A stretch of 64,000 bases of DNA from Rhinopomastus cyanomelas (GCA_013400115.1 VXBP01002775.1:394189-458188), one strand, 5' to 3'. Counted from the first letter of the stretch, positions 23,401 through 38,400 are shown. Notes: generated from the sequence alone by a model not told the origin. Numbers and translations: made by a program.

Positions 23401-26400
23401 GGAAGGCATAATTCAGCAGCACTAAGGGTGCCATTTATCATAACTAATCTTTCCTTTGTGACAGGAGTCCAATTAATCTCATATGGAATACAATAACCTT
23501 CATGGAGTGGGCTGTAAGAAAAGATGTGGTAGTAAGAAACAGCATTTTTCAGTAGTCTGTGTAACTTCAGCCTAAATCTTTGTAATTTCAATAATTTTTA
23601 AAGGAGGTTATTTAATTGTAAATGCTTAGCTGTCCTGCATGAATTAGTGATAGAGGAAGTTATGTGTGCTGTCAAGTCAGGGAAAAGAAAATTGACATTT
23701 TGCAACTAGTTTTGGGAACGAGTTGCAAAATTGGAGTTTGTTTTGCATTTCCTCAAGTAGCTCAGACTCCTGAGCTGCTGTCAAACCCTAAAATTGCTAA
23801 GAATGCCCTTGCCATAAATCTTCATTCAGTGTCACTCGGGTTGGTTGCGCGCCTCCCCTCACAAAGGACTTCCAGACATCACAACTCCTAGGTGGTAGTT
23901 TGCAGCCGAGTACCAGGTGCAAGTGTAGGATTTATTTGGCCTGACCCTATCCCTGCTGGTTCAGGAACGCTCCTGAGAACTTCACATTTGCTAGCGAGGC
24001 TTTGCTTGTTTGGTTAGAGGACTGCAGTGTTCACAGTTTGCTGTTACACTTTTTGACTCTTAGGAGGAGTTGGGGTCCTAACTGTATCACAGTGGCTTGT
24101 GCTTTGAGGCACGCCATTAAAAGATTTACAGAAGTGGTGTGATAATTAAAAGCAGAGGCCTAGTAACAGAAACTTGTTGGAGTGTGTGCACTTACATATG
24201 TGTGTGGCTCAGAGACAGGTAATGTACAACAGAGAAACCCTTCTTCGTGGTTGGCTTAAGCAGTCTGTACATGAGAAGTCTTTGGAAATGAAAGGTAATT
24301 AATTTGGGATTTTAAAAACTGGAATAAACCATCCTGAAAGATAATTAATTTGGGATTTTTAAAAACTGGAATAAACCATCCTGAAAGATAATTAATTTGG
24401 GATTTTTAAAAACTGGAATAAACCATCCTGACAGGAAAGGATGGGCGTGCATCCAGGCTGTGCTGGTTTTTTTTGTAAGCTGAAGTGGTGACAATATCAG
24501 TTAAAGAAGGTGTGGAACAAGTGAAACCTTAGCTAGCCATCTAATCTTTATTTAACGCGTCAGTAGAGGGTATTCTTGTAAGTTGTTGCACCAGACATGT
24601 ATTTTATTGTGCCTTGTGGGAAATGTTTACAGCGGCAAGTTCTTGCAGGTAAAATGATTTGTATGTTTGTGGCCCCAGCCAATTGCTTCTATGTTTTTGA
24701 TTTATTATTAAAACACCTAAAAAACCTGAATGCTAGACTGAATTAAAGCAGTACTGGCAATGGTCATACCAAACTGATACACAGGGATTTGGCAAAATCA
24801 AATGTTGAGGAAGAGAGTAATGTATAGAAATGGCAAACTAATTCAAATGCTGTCTGCTTTGTACAGCTTTATAGTTACAAAGTCAGACATGGAAATGCAG
24901 CTGTCATGTGTTGCTGGGCTTCAAGATCAGAAAAAATAGGATGGTGGGTTTGTTTCTGTTAAAGCTTTCACAATAATTATAAAAAATGCAGAAGTAGTAT
25001 TTTGAAACGTTTCTGAGTCCGAAACAAGTTATGTTCTGATGTAAACAAGTGATGAATGTAGATCCAAGCATTCTGCAGCTTTAGCTCAAATAGTTTAAGA
25101 AGCCTAAACGCTCGGAGAAGGTCTTTTGAACCTTTTCTTTCCTCGACTGGCTGTCAACTGTGAAAGCCCTTCACATCACATTGTAATGGAGAGAACAAAA
25201 AGCTCTATATTTCGTAGCCAACAAAGTAAAGAAATGCCCTTGGTATCCGCTTCCCTACATATCCCATCTGTTCAGCAGGCACATCAAACCACCCTTTGAA
25301 GAGTGTAACACTTGCAGGAAGTAACCTTTTTCTTTTTTCATTTTGGAAGAAAAAAACCCCAAACATTACAAAAATAAAATCTTCAGGCATAAAGTACCTG
25401 GAGAGCTGCGAGCAAGTCGCAGTGGTTTGGTGTTGGTGCTTTACAAGCGCGGTCAGCAAACGGAGCTAGTTGTGGATGCTGTCGCGCTAAATAATGAAGT
25501 CAGAGCTATTTTATTGTCTTTTTGTTCTGTTCTTGCTTGCAGATCTGAATTGTGCCATAGTGTGGCACTGTCATGCTGGCTCATTTTGGACCTGTGGCAG
25601 TTTCAGAAGTCATGCTAGTTTTGTGTTGAGGAAGATACCATAAATACCCTTGTAAGGTTTTTGTGTCTGAATTATACTGTCACTGGAGAGAGCTGGAGCC
25701 TCGTAGCTAGTGATACACTGGCAAGTAGTTAGTGAAGCTGACTGTCAGAGCACTTCCAAGAGTCTTCAGACCTCTAATTGTAAAAACCCCAAGTATTGCT
25801 TTACTAAACAGAGGTTTTGGTTTTTTTTTCAAGTAAACATCGTTTGCTTGGTGATCATCAACGGTCCTAGTGCATCACTACTATTATATCACTTAGTTTT
25901 AAGACTGTTTTTCATGGGTGTAGCTTTTCATAATGAAATCCTAAGTGTATCTATCATTAGGCATACAGACATGGTGCACGTTTTTTGGAGACCACAGCTA
26001 AATCAATCCAGATGGGTTTTTTTCTCTTTCCCTCACAACAGCTCCAGCTAAAAGATCAATAGTTGAGTCAGCGTTTTCAGAGCTGATAAAATCTAAGTTA
26101 AAACATTGGCATTTTTGTAGCTCTCTTTCAAAACAATGAGGTACTTGAAAGAGTCTAGTGCTGCTCTTAATACGTGAGACCCCGAAATACCTCTTTAAAG
26201 TGTCCCAGAACACTGCAGAACAGTCTTTTTACATAGTTTCTTGAAGATATCCTTGTGATTGTAGCTACTTGGGTCAAACCAAGGAAGCAGGTGAAGTACT
26301 TGCTATCTCCCTGCAGAGTTCTATAGCTGCTCTTTTTCCCCTATTAACAGGATGTGGAGGTTTTCCATCCCAAGTCCAAAATTTAAAGTGTTGCTTGAGA

Positions 26401-29400
26401 GAATCTAAATGGTATCTTGGAAGTGTTCTGATATTTAAAAGAATCTCATTGAGTTAGAATCATAGAATCATTCAGGTTGGAAAAGACCCTTGGGATCATA
26501 GAGTCCAACCATCAAAATTAATTTAATTGAGTTAATACCCCGTTTCCACATTTCCCCCTTACCAATGAGGTTTTTAAGTTCTTAAATCCAAGCTGTTTTA
26601 TCTGCCTGGGAACTGTATACTACAGCATGAGTTCTGCCATGTTGTTGAAAAATTGTAGACTGATTTGCCCAAGTGCTGACAGGCCCCCAGTGTTCTTCCT
26701 CCAGCTTTGAAAAAGTTAAGCCTTGCCATGCATGTCCTGAAAAGGATGCTAGCGTGGAGACAGGCTGTGGGTTCCAGGCAACAGGAACACAGAAGAGGCT
26801 GCGGTTCAGTTTTACTTAGCTAAGCTATTCAGGTGTTTATACAGGGCAATATAGACCTTGTTATCAAACCTAGAAATGGCAGTGCCACCTGTAACAAATA
26901 AAAAGTGAGCTGAAAGAAGTGTCCTGACCTTTAGGCTAATGATAGAAAAATTTCATGTGACGTAGCAGGAGGTTTGCCATACTGCGTGGATAAAGCAAAC
27001 TAATTCATTCTGAAATTGTTTCTCACTATCATCATTTTTCTACTTCTTTGCTTCTCCTTCATTCTGAGGCTTGTACCAAAGCTGAAGTGTCTTTGTAAAC
27101 TCCCAGTGGCCACGCTGAGATCTGTGAGACAGGCTGCACTGCAGGAAAATACTGAGCACTGTGTACCTGGCGGGTTGGGCTTTGGTTCTCCCTATTGTCC
27201 AGTGCTCTCTGCTTTGCCAAAGCTGGTTTCCTAGGAGCTCTGCTTCTGTGTGAGTGAAATTATGTTCAGACAGGACAAAGAACAGGTTGAAGCTGTGTTG
27301 AGTAAGGAGCTAGCTGAAGCAGAGCTTTGTGAGTGCTGTGAGATTGATTTGCTTGGCGTAATGTGCAAGGCCTGTGTCTGTCTCTGCAGTACTTGGATAT
27401 TACAGCACATACCTGGGTTTATAAAATGGTTTGTGTTTGATGTGGAAAAATTTGCAATCAAAATATTTATGTAGTGTCTACGAGGGGAACAAGTAGCGTG
27501 GTTTGTGCTGGGCATCCTTGTTCTGGAAGATCAGAAAGGCCCTACCCCTCTGTGTGGAGCCCTGAACAACAAGTGGTGTTAAGGCAATGGAATAGGTCCT
27601 GCCACTGAAGAGAGCTGCTGGAATATGCTCCAAAAGATCCTAAATAACTGTAGGACCCTTGAAGCCTAGCTGTTCATGTGCATGCAGCTGCTGCCAAACT
27701 TGCAAGCTTGCAGCTCAGTTGCTTGGGCACGGTTTATCTGGAGTTATTTCTAGTTGTAGCTCTCTAGATTATTATAACTTCAAAGAAAATGAATGCCCTT
27801 AGGCAGTATTTTAGAGATAAATCTGGCAAGAGAAAAGGAAAGGCGGTGAGAGAAAGCAAAGTTCAACAAGAACTCAATGACATAACAATAGCTTAAACTG
27901 GTTTTATAAATGTACTGACATGAGGAGTGGCTGATCTATGCAAGTTGTTAAATGTCTTTTAAGAAATAAAAATTGGGGCTTGTCTGGACAGCTGGGGAAT
28001 AATGGAGATCTAAATAAAGTACATGCACTCATTGTAAAGATTTCAGCAAGTATGGATAGAAGACGTCTGCTGCAGCCTTACAGGGAAGGCTCGGGAGCGA
28101 CATCCCTGCCCCACTGCTGTCCCCTAGCCAGCTAGCACTGCCTGGGATGGGTGTCTTTTGGCCTGTGTGACGATGCACTGTACCATGTTACAGCATCATC
28201 TGTTACTCACCCATCCATTAATGTTGGCAGCAAACCTGGAGGCACTGTGGAAGCATGCTGCAGGGTTGTATTCTTTACTTCTCAGTTATGTCTGAAAACT
28301 TTTGGAGAGCTGAGAAAACGCAAAAAACCTAGGAAAAGGAAAAATAAACATGGTGCTGATCTTTGCAGTAAGAACAGCTTTGGCAGTTGTCATCCTTATA
28401 AACTTTTGGTGCCTGGTGAGGAAAATCTGTAGGCATTTAGGGGCTAATAAACTGCGAGTAAGTAAGCAACACAGATGTATAAATAGTGCTACAAGATTGT
28501 TGTTGCTGCTATTTTTTAAAATTTAATTAAGTTATTAAACTAGTAGGAAAAAATTGCAAATGTGGATTGTTGCAGTTCTTCATGAATCATTTCTGGGGAA
28601 AGAGATTAAGCTTTGCTAGAAAAATAAGAGATTTTAGGAGCTGAGAGTTGAGAACACGGGCTGAGGGACACTAAGCAAAGTCTCGGAGGACCAGAGAACA
28701 TAAATGGAAAATACCTTAAAGACAGCTAAACTCTTTTCCTGCCAGGACACAACTGTGGGTTCATGATAGGAACACCTGATATGTTGACACCTTGACAGTT
28801 ATGTTGAGGGTGATACTTTTAGAAGCTTTGTGGATATTGGTGATGTCCTAGTTCAGTTAGTAGAAAATCAGCCCAAAGTGAGTGTGCTATTGGTAGTTAC
28901 ATCTGCAGATGATACTGAGCTGGAAAGTCTGTTGGTTTTCCAAGCAGTGAGGTATGCCAGCATCTCCAAGAAAAACTCCTTTGGCACTGCAGTCACCGTG
29001 GTGTGATCAATAGGCTCTCGGCTGCCATAGCTACAAATCGCAGTGCAAGTCACTGACCTTTAGGCCAAGCTGTGGTAATCACTCTTTACCAACTTTGGGT
29101 TTTAAAAATGTGGACAGTGGTTGCCTCTGTTTCCTTCTAGGTGATGCTCCACATTAAATTCCAAGGTTAACGTCACAAAGTCCCTTTGCCTTAAGGCCTA
29201 CATCTTTGTCACCTCTGCATGTGAGGGAGCAACTGATGGTTGTTTTGGTCTGGAAACTACAGAAAGATCTAAATAGCTTTAGTAGATCATCTAGTCCAAT
29301 CCCAGCAGTAAAAACATTATTTTCTCCATTTTTTTTAATATGAAAGAATGTGGCATTAGAAATGTTAAATTTACCTAGAAATTATGGTATTGAAAAAGAA

Positions 29401-32400
29401 AAAGCACCCAAAACCTGCTCCTTATACAAAATTATAGGCTTTGCTTGTAAGGGCAGATGGAGCTTTGGGGCTGAGCGTGTTTCTTCTGCACCTCTGCTGC
29501 TCTAATTCTTTTCCAGATTCTCCAATGTCAACTCCAGCCACCTTAAGTGGAGAAACCAAAATAGTTCAAGGAAGCTGGCATACAAAATGCTGAAGCGTTT
29601 TAAGGCAGTTGTAAAAGATGCACCTTTCTGGGCAACACGACCCTAAAGCAGAAACGTTCTTCACGGTGTAAGCGTTTTACAGTCTTATAACTCGAAATTA
29701 CCATTTCAAAGACTGTTTGTAAGAATGAGGGTAGGTGATAAAATCAAATCAATTATTTTCTGAAGCGGTTCTGTGTCTAGTGAGTATCGCTGGTGATTGT
29801 TGTTGGGTTAAAAGCACAGGAGAAGTGTGTGATGGAGATGCCCTTTTAAAAGCATTGAGTATGCTGCCTAAAAATAGAAACAGGCTTGTTGGAGCAGATT
29901 ACATCATCTCAAGAGATTTTGCTTATGGAATATGGTCTTCCAGAGATGCTTGCCTTTGAGAGGAGGTGCATCATCTGCTCGGTTACTTTTAAGAAAGAAG
30001 AGTCTGAGATGAGACTCAGCAAAGTGACTGTTAAATAGAGCGCAGCTAAATGCTAGACTACAGGAACAGTGTCTTTTGAGACAACCTCGTTTTATATAAT
30101 GCAGCTGGAATCAAACAAAGGTAGACTTGTTTAACTGTGCATTTTCAGACCTATTTCAAGCAAAGGCAACAATATCAGCCCAGATATTAAAAAGGCCCTC
30201 CCAGGTACGATGTGACAGCTCAACTGCTGGTTGAGCTCCAGCAGTTTTTCTTATGTCAATTAAAGAAATGTGTAAGCATTCAATGTAATATTGATTTTTG
30301 TTGGTTTGAGGAAGCTGAGCACCTTTTTCACTATATTCTGCTCTGTTTTCATCTTAAAATCAGAGAAAAGATGATTGCCTAGGCAATTTCTATTGCTTAT
30401 ATGACAACTAACCCTGCGAGCTGTTCTGTGTGGGCAAAGTCCCGAGCCCTTGTGGTTTGTTATGTGAATTCAGACTCTAACTGAAGTGTAAAAAATGTAA
30501 ACAGAATAGGTTGTGAAAGGAGAAATGAGATTTGGGGAACTCCCTCTGCCTTAAAAATCTGAAAAGGCTAGGAGGAGAGCTGAAAAATAATTTTTACAAA
30601 ATAAATGAAATGCAGCTGTGACCAAACTGAGAGAATTCTGCAGGAGAGGAGAATAAACAGGAAGGGAATACAGCTGTTGGAGGAAAAAATTGTTTACACA
30701 AGAAACCCAAGTTTTTCTATGGTTGCCACTGCCTAGGAATGCTTTTTATACTTTCCTAAAATGCCTGAGCACGTACGCAGTGTGGTCCATCTGCTTTTAC
30801 TCTGCTACACAGGTTGTGAGTGATTACAAAGATGCTAGCTCTGATTTTACTCCTTTGCCTAATGAGATCACACTGCAGATAGGAATTTAAAAAGCCAACA
30901 AACAAAAGGTACTGTTCTAACTGGAAAATGTGGCTAATAGTCATCTCTGCTTTGGGGATATTCTGCTAGAATGACCTTGCTTAGATTTCAGATGTTGTTC
31001 TGCATCCAGTTTTCGTGTCCCCAACAGGAGAAGGGCGTAGAACTGTGCAGCCTCCTCTGGATTTGCTTCAAAAGAGGTTCCAATGGCTGGAGCATCTTTG
31101 CTACGAGGATAGGCTGAGGGAGCTGGGGTTGTTCAGCCCAGGGAAGAGAAGACTCTGGAGGGACCTTCTAACTTCCTTCCAAAACATGAAGGCAGTCTAC
31201 AGGAAGGTTGGAGAGTGACTTTTCCCAAGGAGATTTAATGATAGGACAAGGGGAAATGGTTTTAATCTGAAGGGGAGGAGTTTTAGACTAGATTTTAAGA
31301 AGTTCTTCAGTGCAAAGTTAGGGCAGCTCTGGAATGGATTATCTGGAGAGGCTGTGGCTGTCCCCTCTGTGAAGGTGTTCAGGGCCAGGTTGAATGAGGT
31401 CTTGAGCAACCAAACGTAGTTGAGAGGCACCGCTGCCCATGGCAGGAGGTTGGAGTAGGTGATCCCTAAGGTCCCTTCCCACCTGAGCCAATCTGATTCT
31501 TCAGCAGTAGCACAGTGTGAAGTCTGAAGAGCATCATAGAAAGATCTGGGTTCTCTTTTCTAGCACAAATTGGTATCTGGGCAAAATATAATCAAATTAT
31601 TTTGAGGAAAACAAGGAATATTGGCAGATGTATGAAATGCCAACCAGGAACAGCAGCAACAGTGCTTGGGATTATGTACGACAGGCACTGTGTTACAAAT
31701 GAATCATGATTATTAGTGGCTGCCATTTCATATTCTGTGCTGAAAATGGTCAAACAGAGAACAAAGCCCTCAAACTCAGTTTGTAGAACTCCTACTACTC
31801 ACCCTGGGCTTGACTGATACTGAGACTTGTTACCAGCACAAAGTTGAGGCACAGACCCACAGCAGAAAAGGCAGACCTTCTAGCAAGGCTAGGAACTGTG
31901 TAGTTCTTGCCTTCTCTTCATTTAAATTGTCATTTTATGGTGTTTTCTTTTAAAAATAATGTGTGTATTGATCCAAGCTGTAAAAACAAGTGCAATTATT
32001 GTGAGAAACCATTCAGTCTGAGCAGCCTGCAGAGCATTTATGTTCTCTGCTGGCTGACAGTCAGAGAGTAGCCAGAAAGGGTAAATTCTGAGGGGCAAAG
32101 CTGCTCTCATCGCAGGGTATTATTGCTTGTAAAGACCCAGTGTGGATGATGGGGTAAGAGAGGCTGCACAACTCCTCTTTTCATAGAGTTTGGAGTTAAA
32201 CAGATTGGCCTTAAGTACGTTATGTTGGAGAAAAACAGAGGAGAAGCCTCATGCAAGGACAATTTATTGCTGTGCAGAGATGGTGATTTAGTGGTGCCTG
32301 ACTGAAGCTGAACTGACACAGAACTCTTAACACTTCACTGCATTTTGACAATAGTAGCATCTACCAGATTAACTTAAAAATGTACTCTTTTGCAGCTTGA

Positions 32401-35400
32401 CTTTAAACAATCAGCTCTTAATTTGAAATGTCTTCTGTAAAGACACCTAGCATCTGTTTAATGCGAAATTGTTTCTCAAACAGTTGAGTTAAGCTGCAGG
32501 AAAGTAACGCACTTCTCCGTGTCTAAGGCTGTTGGCTTAAAGACTTGGATCTCTTAAGGTGGGGTAACTGGTAACGTGTTTTGGCATTGATACTGTGCTG
32601 TGATCCTAATTTCAGTAACTGAGTGGTGCTTCTGAAATGCCAAAAACTGTTGCTACTTTCAGTTTTCCTTCATTTCACACTAAAAAGCGGCTGCGGTTCT
32701 GGAAGTGATCCACATTTCATATCTGAGAGTTGGTTCCATCCTGTATTTGATCTAATTTTTTAACAGACTGATGTAATGTGTCCTCTGTGTTTATTTCACT
32801 TTATGTTTCATTCCAATGCACTCACTGCTGGTAGAGCAATTGGATTTGTATTCTGGAAGTGCAGCCTGCTGCTCTGTTTGCGAAGGCTGTTACGAGACTT
32901 AAAGATTTTGTCGTGTTTTTGGCTGGATGAAGTTGCTGGACTCTGCGGAGAAATGTGACTTTGATGAGGGCTGTGTCCAGCTGCTGGATAGGTGGGAAGG
33001 ATTCTGCAAAGGATGTGCTCTGGCCAGATGTATCTGCCTGCACTGGGCCGTGCTTGTGGGGCAGAAATCAGGGAGGAAGAGAATGTCTCCTTAATTCCTG
33101 GCAATTCCTTATAAAAAAACTCAGTGGTTTGCTGTTGCTGTTGGGCTCTACCTTTCAACCTGCTTTTTTTTTTCCCTTCTTCTTCTCTTCCTATGAAGAG
33201 GCTAAATTATTTTTTAATAATGGAGGTAGAAGCCTTTTCCTGTGCTGCAGGGCAGTTGTTCAAGAGGTTGTTATTTAGCACAGAGAACAATATTACTTGC
33301 CACTGATAAATTTCTCTGGAGACATGAAAACTGTTTTGGATATAACAGAACTTTGCTGCTACAAGCACACATTTGGATCCGGGTCTTTGCTTCACTGTAG
33401 TGTAGGAAGAGGATGGGATGTCAAATTCAAGTGAAAAAGGTTGCACAGGCAAAGAAGAAAACATGTTCTCTTGAGTCAGCTTGGATTAGAGCATCTTGTT
33501 AATTAATTAATAGCAGGGAAACTTTAGCATATTAATTTAGAGTATATTTGATGGTCTTTTTCTGATTGAGTATCTAACCCAGTAGCAGGGCTGCTCTAAC
33601 ACTATTTTAGCAAGCTACCTTCGTAAAAATAGAAGGAAGTCCAACCCCATGTATACTTTATCCCAGAGGATAATACTTTGTCCTCAGGCTACAACTTTGG
33701 TTTGGGTGTAACTTACCTGGCCGTTGTAAACGCTACAGGAATGTCAGAGGATGCTACGAGGACCGCTCGGGAGAGTTTACCCAGAAGGTTTGCTGTGTTC
33801 CAGGCATTTTCCCCTCCTGATTTACTCACCCCACTCCTTGCAGCCTATAGACGTGCTGTGCATGCTTTTCAGCTCGAGTAAGTGAGAGCTTGGGTGACAA
33901 ATCGGACTGGAAGCATCTGTTTCTGCTCCTGTGCTAGAAATGCTGAGACAAAAATACACTGTATGTAAAGCGCGCTTGTTCCACAAGAATTAATTTTAGA
34001 GCTGACACTTCACGAACCGAATTGGCCCTGAAATGTAGCTACTACTGAAAATAAATTCTGCATTTTGTGGTCGGCTGAAAAAGAGGAGTAGCACAGATGT
34101 ACTGTTGGGGACAGAAAGATTCCTGAAAATACATGACAAGTCTGTACTTAGTAACTAAACCTGCTGAATAGGGTTTTGTATCTGGGTCGAACCCTGGAGT
34201 TTCTTAACACTGGAACTTCTGAAGATCAGGAGGTTTCTGATTGCATACAGGTTTAGATACCTGTGCTAGCAAATAGCTGCCTTTACAATGAAGCATCCCA
34301 GAATCTTTCAGGCCCCCAGAATTTAGCTTTTTAACATTCCTTTATTTATTTACTTACTAATTGTAGTCTTGTTTCAGTTTTATCTGGCATCTTCTAGTAA
34401 GGCAAGCTTTTGATTTAATGCAATACTGCTTTCCAAATGTATGTTTTCTTACATGTTTGCTTTAAAGAATTACATTCTGTAAATACTGTGCCTAGATGTT
34501 TGATTGCAAAATTAGAAGCAGGTTGCTGTAGCTTGCTGCTTAGAACAGAAAAATGTAAAGAATAACCTTGTTTTATGTCACAGAATCACAGAATGACCAG
34601 GGTTGGAAGGGACCTTGAAGACCATCTAGTTCCAGCCCCCTGCACAGGCAGAGACACCTTCACTAGATCTGTATACTAGAGCAGTTCATCCTGAGCTTGC
34701 TCACACATCGAGTGCAGGACAGCCAGGGCATCAGGCAGCTCTTGCTTGACCAACATGACCTCCTTCTGTGACTAGGTGATCTGCCCAGTGGCATTAGGGC
34801 AAGGCTCTGGATATGTTTACCTAGACTTCAGTAAAGCCTTTGACACAGTCACCTACAGCCTGCTACAGAAGTTGGTGGCTCCTGGCTTAGAGAGGTGGAC
34901 TCTTCAGTGGGTCAAAACCTAGCTGCATGGCCGAGCCCGGAGTTGTGCTGAATAGAGTTGACAAATTGAGTGGGCAGCTGGTCACAAGCTGTTCCACAGG
35001 CCTCAGCACTGGGGCCAGTACCCAGTACTAGTTTAGCAACTTTACCAGTGATCTGGATGAGGGGATTGAGTGCATCCTCAGCAGGTTTGCAGATGACACC
35101 GAGCTGGGCTGGTGCATCAATCTGCTTGAGGATAGGAAAGCTCTGCAGAGGGACCTGGACAGCCTGGGTTGTTGGGCTGAGGTCAATTGTATGAGGTTTA
35201 ACAAGGCCAAGGGCTGGGTCCTACACTTTGAAGACAACAGCCCCGTGCAATGCTGCAGGCCTGGAGAAGAGTGGCTGGAGAGCTGTAGGTGGACAAGGTG
35301 GCAGCTAAGGGAACTTGGGCTGTTTAGTCTGGAGAAAAGGAGGCTGTGGAGAGACCTTATTGCTCTTTACAACTGAAAGGAGTTTGTAGAGAGATGAGCG

Positions 35401-38400
35401 ATTGGTCTGTTCTTCCAGGTCACTAGCAATAGAACAAGGGGAAATGGCCTCAAGCTGTGCCAGGGGAGGTTTAGATTGGACATCAGGAAAAATTTCCTCC
35501 CTGACAGTTGTCAGGGATTAGAATAGGCTGCCCAAAGAGGGTGTAGAGTCACTGTCCCTGGAGGTGTTCAAAAAACAAGTAGATGTGACCCTAGGGGACA
35601 TGGTTTGGTGGGCATGGTGGGGTTGGGTTGGCAGTTGGACTGGATGATCTTGGAGATCTTTTCCAACCTTATTGAATCTGTGATTCTATAGTAAACCTCA
35701 CAGCTAGCAACCTACGGTTTCAGGTGGTTAGTAGCTTGTTTGTGTAAAATAACTCCAGTCGCATTTGGACCAGTGCAGTTCTCTTACAGTCAGTAAAATC
35801 CTGACACTATTCAGACTAAGAGTTTGAAGACCTTTTGTAAGTTCAGCTTTAGTGAATGTAAATGTATGAATAAAAATTTGCAGGACTGAGGCCACGATGA
35901 GGTCCTGTTTCTCAGACAAGGAAGGTTAGTATGTATTGCATAAAGACTGTATGTAGGAAGGCTACAACTCAAACTTTAGAGGCTTCTCATGTTCTAGATT
36001 TATTTTCCTCTCCTTTTAGGGAGTTGGAAACATGAGGAACACACAAATCCCAGTCCATTGTATGAAGTCCTTGGACAGTTGTAGAAGTTAGTAATTACAT
36101 TGAGCAGTAGTTTTATGTTCTTTCCTGTAGTTCAACATCTCTGACAAAGCATTCCCCAGAACTAACATTCTTTGCTCACTTAGACTAGCAGTCTTCAGAG
36201 CCACAGCTGTTGTTACTGTATTTTCTTCAGTGCTATGATCAAGGAACAGATTCTGGTCTCAGCTGCACCATTGCAGAATATAGTTGTGTATGTGACACCT
36301 TTCCACTGAATTCAGTTGAATTTCTGTGGGTTTTAATGGCTGTGACTGAGATCAGAGTTTAATTTCAGGTCTCGCTAGGCATTTTCAAAGACCTGGAACA
36401 TCTTTTACTTAAATACCCTCCTGTTGCAGCAATTCTTGCTGGAAAAAGATGTAGCTAATCTCTTGTTTAGTTCTCAGTTAAAGCTCCTTCTTGCACAGGG
36501 CTATGATTTGCTTTACAATTCTCCTTTTTGAACTGCAGTTGTAAATCCAGGCTCTCAGTCACTCACTGCTAAAGCAAATAAAGGATTTGAGGACCTAATG
36601 CAGGACAAAAGTGTTTTATCCACACAGGATAAAGCTTTCACTCTTCTGCTCTGAATAGGAGCAGGATTCTCCTCTGAGAATATTGCTGCTTGATCTTTGA
36701 GGCCCATACTGTTTTCACCTGCCTGCTGTTTGACTAGGCAGTTGTGCCGTGGGGTGTGGGACTCCTGGCATGGATGGCGTGGATTCTTGCTTGAGCTTCC
36801 ACCAGGCACAAGGTAAAAGAAGTTGTGTGGCGTTGACTAGACAGGGAGAATTACAGGAAATCCATCATGTTTTGTGGTTTGCTTCCCATTTCCCTGGAAG
36901 AAAACTTAATTTTATATGCAAATTTTGTTAGAAGCTTTTCTTTTTAATGTGGCACTAGGGCAGCATACATAGCTGTCATAAACATGGGAGAATCCTGGGT
37001 GCAAACTGCCTATATCAACCCCTACGTGAACTTTCTACTCTGATACCTAATCCAGCAGAGTAGCAGTGTTGTTGGCAAATGTGCCGCTAGCGTAGCGTTG
37101 GGTGTCTTGTACATAGAATCATTAGGGGTTGGAAGGGACCTCTAAAGATAATCCACTCCAATCCCCCTGCCACAGCAGGATCTCCTAGACCAAGTCGCAC
37201 AGGAACACATCCAGGCAGGTCTTGAGCATCTCCCATGAAGGAGACTCCACAACCCCCTGGGCAGCCCCTTCCAGGGCTCTGTCACCCTCACTGTGAACAA
37301 GTTCCTTCTGATATTGATGTAGAACCTCCTCCGTTCCAGCTCACACCCATTGCCCCCTGTCCAGTCATTAGATGACACTGAGCAGAGCCTGGCTGCACCC
37401 TCCTGACACCCACCCTTCACAGATTTATAGACATTAATGAGGTCACCCCTCAGTCTCTTCTTTTCCAAGCTAGAGAGACATAATTAACAGGCAGTAGAAA
37501 AATACTTTCAAAAAACTAAAACCCTTTGACAGGGAAACTGTTTGCTCCCAAGGAAGACAGCCTTGACATTTTTTTACATCAATAAACAGGGAAAACAGTC
37601 TTTTTTAGAAAGAACAACTGTAATGAGTGGGGTTTTTTTGTAGTTGAGAGTGCTACACAGTCAACAAGAATTGCAGATCAGCTTTAAAGTTGGTCAGTGC
37701 CATTCATGTCCTGCTCTAGGGACATGGAGATGTCTCTGCCTCTGCCCCTGTGTGTTACCAAGTAGACGTCTTTAGTTCTTTGGCAGTCAGCCTTTGAATT
37801 GGTATTTTGTAGAGAGAGATCAAAACTAGTATCTTTTCCAGTTACCTTCTCAGTATATATTTAATGCCAATATCAGTCTTAGAACTAAAATTTACTCACT
37901 GACTAGATGAGAGAAGTAGTAGCACAGAAGATAGTAAGAGCCGTATTTTAGCGTGTATCTGCCTTCTGTATCTTGACTTCAGTGTGACTGGTGCTATCAG
38001 AAAGTATCACAGAGCATTAGGGATTGGGAGGGACCTCAAAAGATCATCTAGTCCAGTCCCTCTGCCACAGCAGGGGTCCCACAGGAACATAACCAGGCGG
38101 GTTTTAAACGTCTCTAGTAGAAGGAGACTCCGCGTACATCTTAATGGAGCCTGTTCAGTTGTCTGACTTCCCTAGGAGTTGTGTTAGTTTGCTCTTTTAC
38201 TGAAAGACAGATTTAAAGATGCACTGTGTGAACAACTGTCCCTTTCTTTGAAGGTTCAAGCTCAAGTGCGACATGCGAAACTCAACTTTGACAAGCTGAA
38301 GACTGATGTCTGTCAAAAAGTGGATCTTTTAGGAGCGAGCAGATGCAACCTTCTTTCTCACGTGTTAACAACATATCAGGTATCCGAAGAAAATGTTGCC

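Larger units (their letters stand above)
23326..38253 (+). other. ICA1: ICA1 intron 6 (14.9 kb, largest in the gene)
   Basis: It separates the N-terminal and central halves of the BAR-type domain. It contains a three-unit minisatellite (24296-24430), CR1 copies at 26.46, 31.0, 34.6-35.7, 37.1 and 38.0 kb, and a possible remnant at 29.27 kb. Long unique stretches (24.4-26.4, 26.5-31.0, 31.5-34.6, 35.7-37.1 kb) show no exon or RNA gene that I can support. Open frames here are short and lack protein-like composition. Confidence 0.75.

Noticed and set aside
34735..35693. Possible functional reverse transcriptase or retrovirus
   Set aside because: The motifs match CR1 LINE ORF2 and are broken by stops and frameshifts. 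There are no LTRs, gag or env sequences, so it is a dead non-LTR element.
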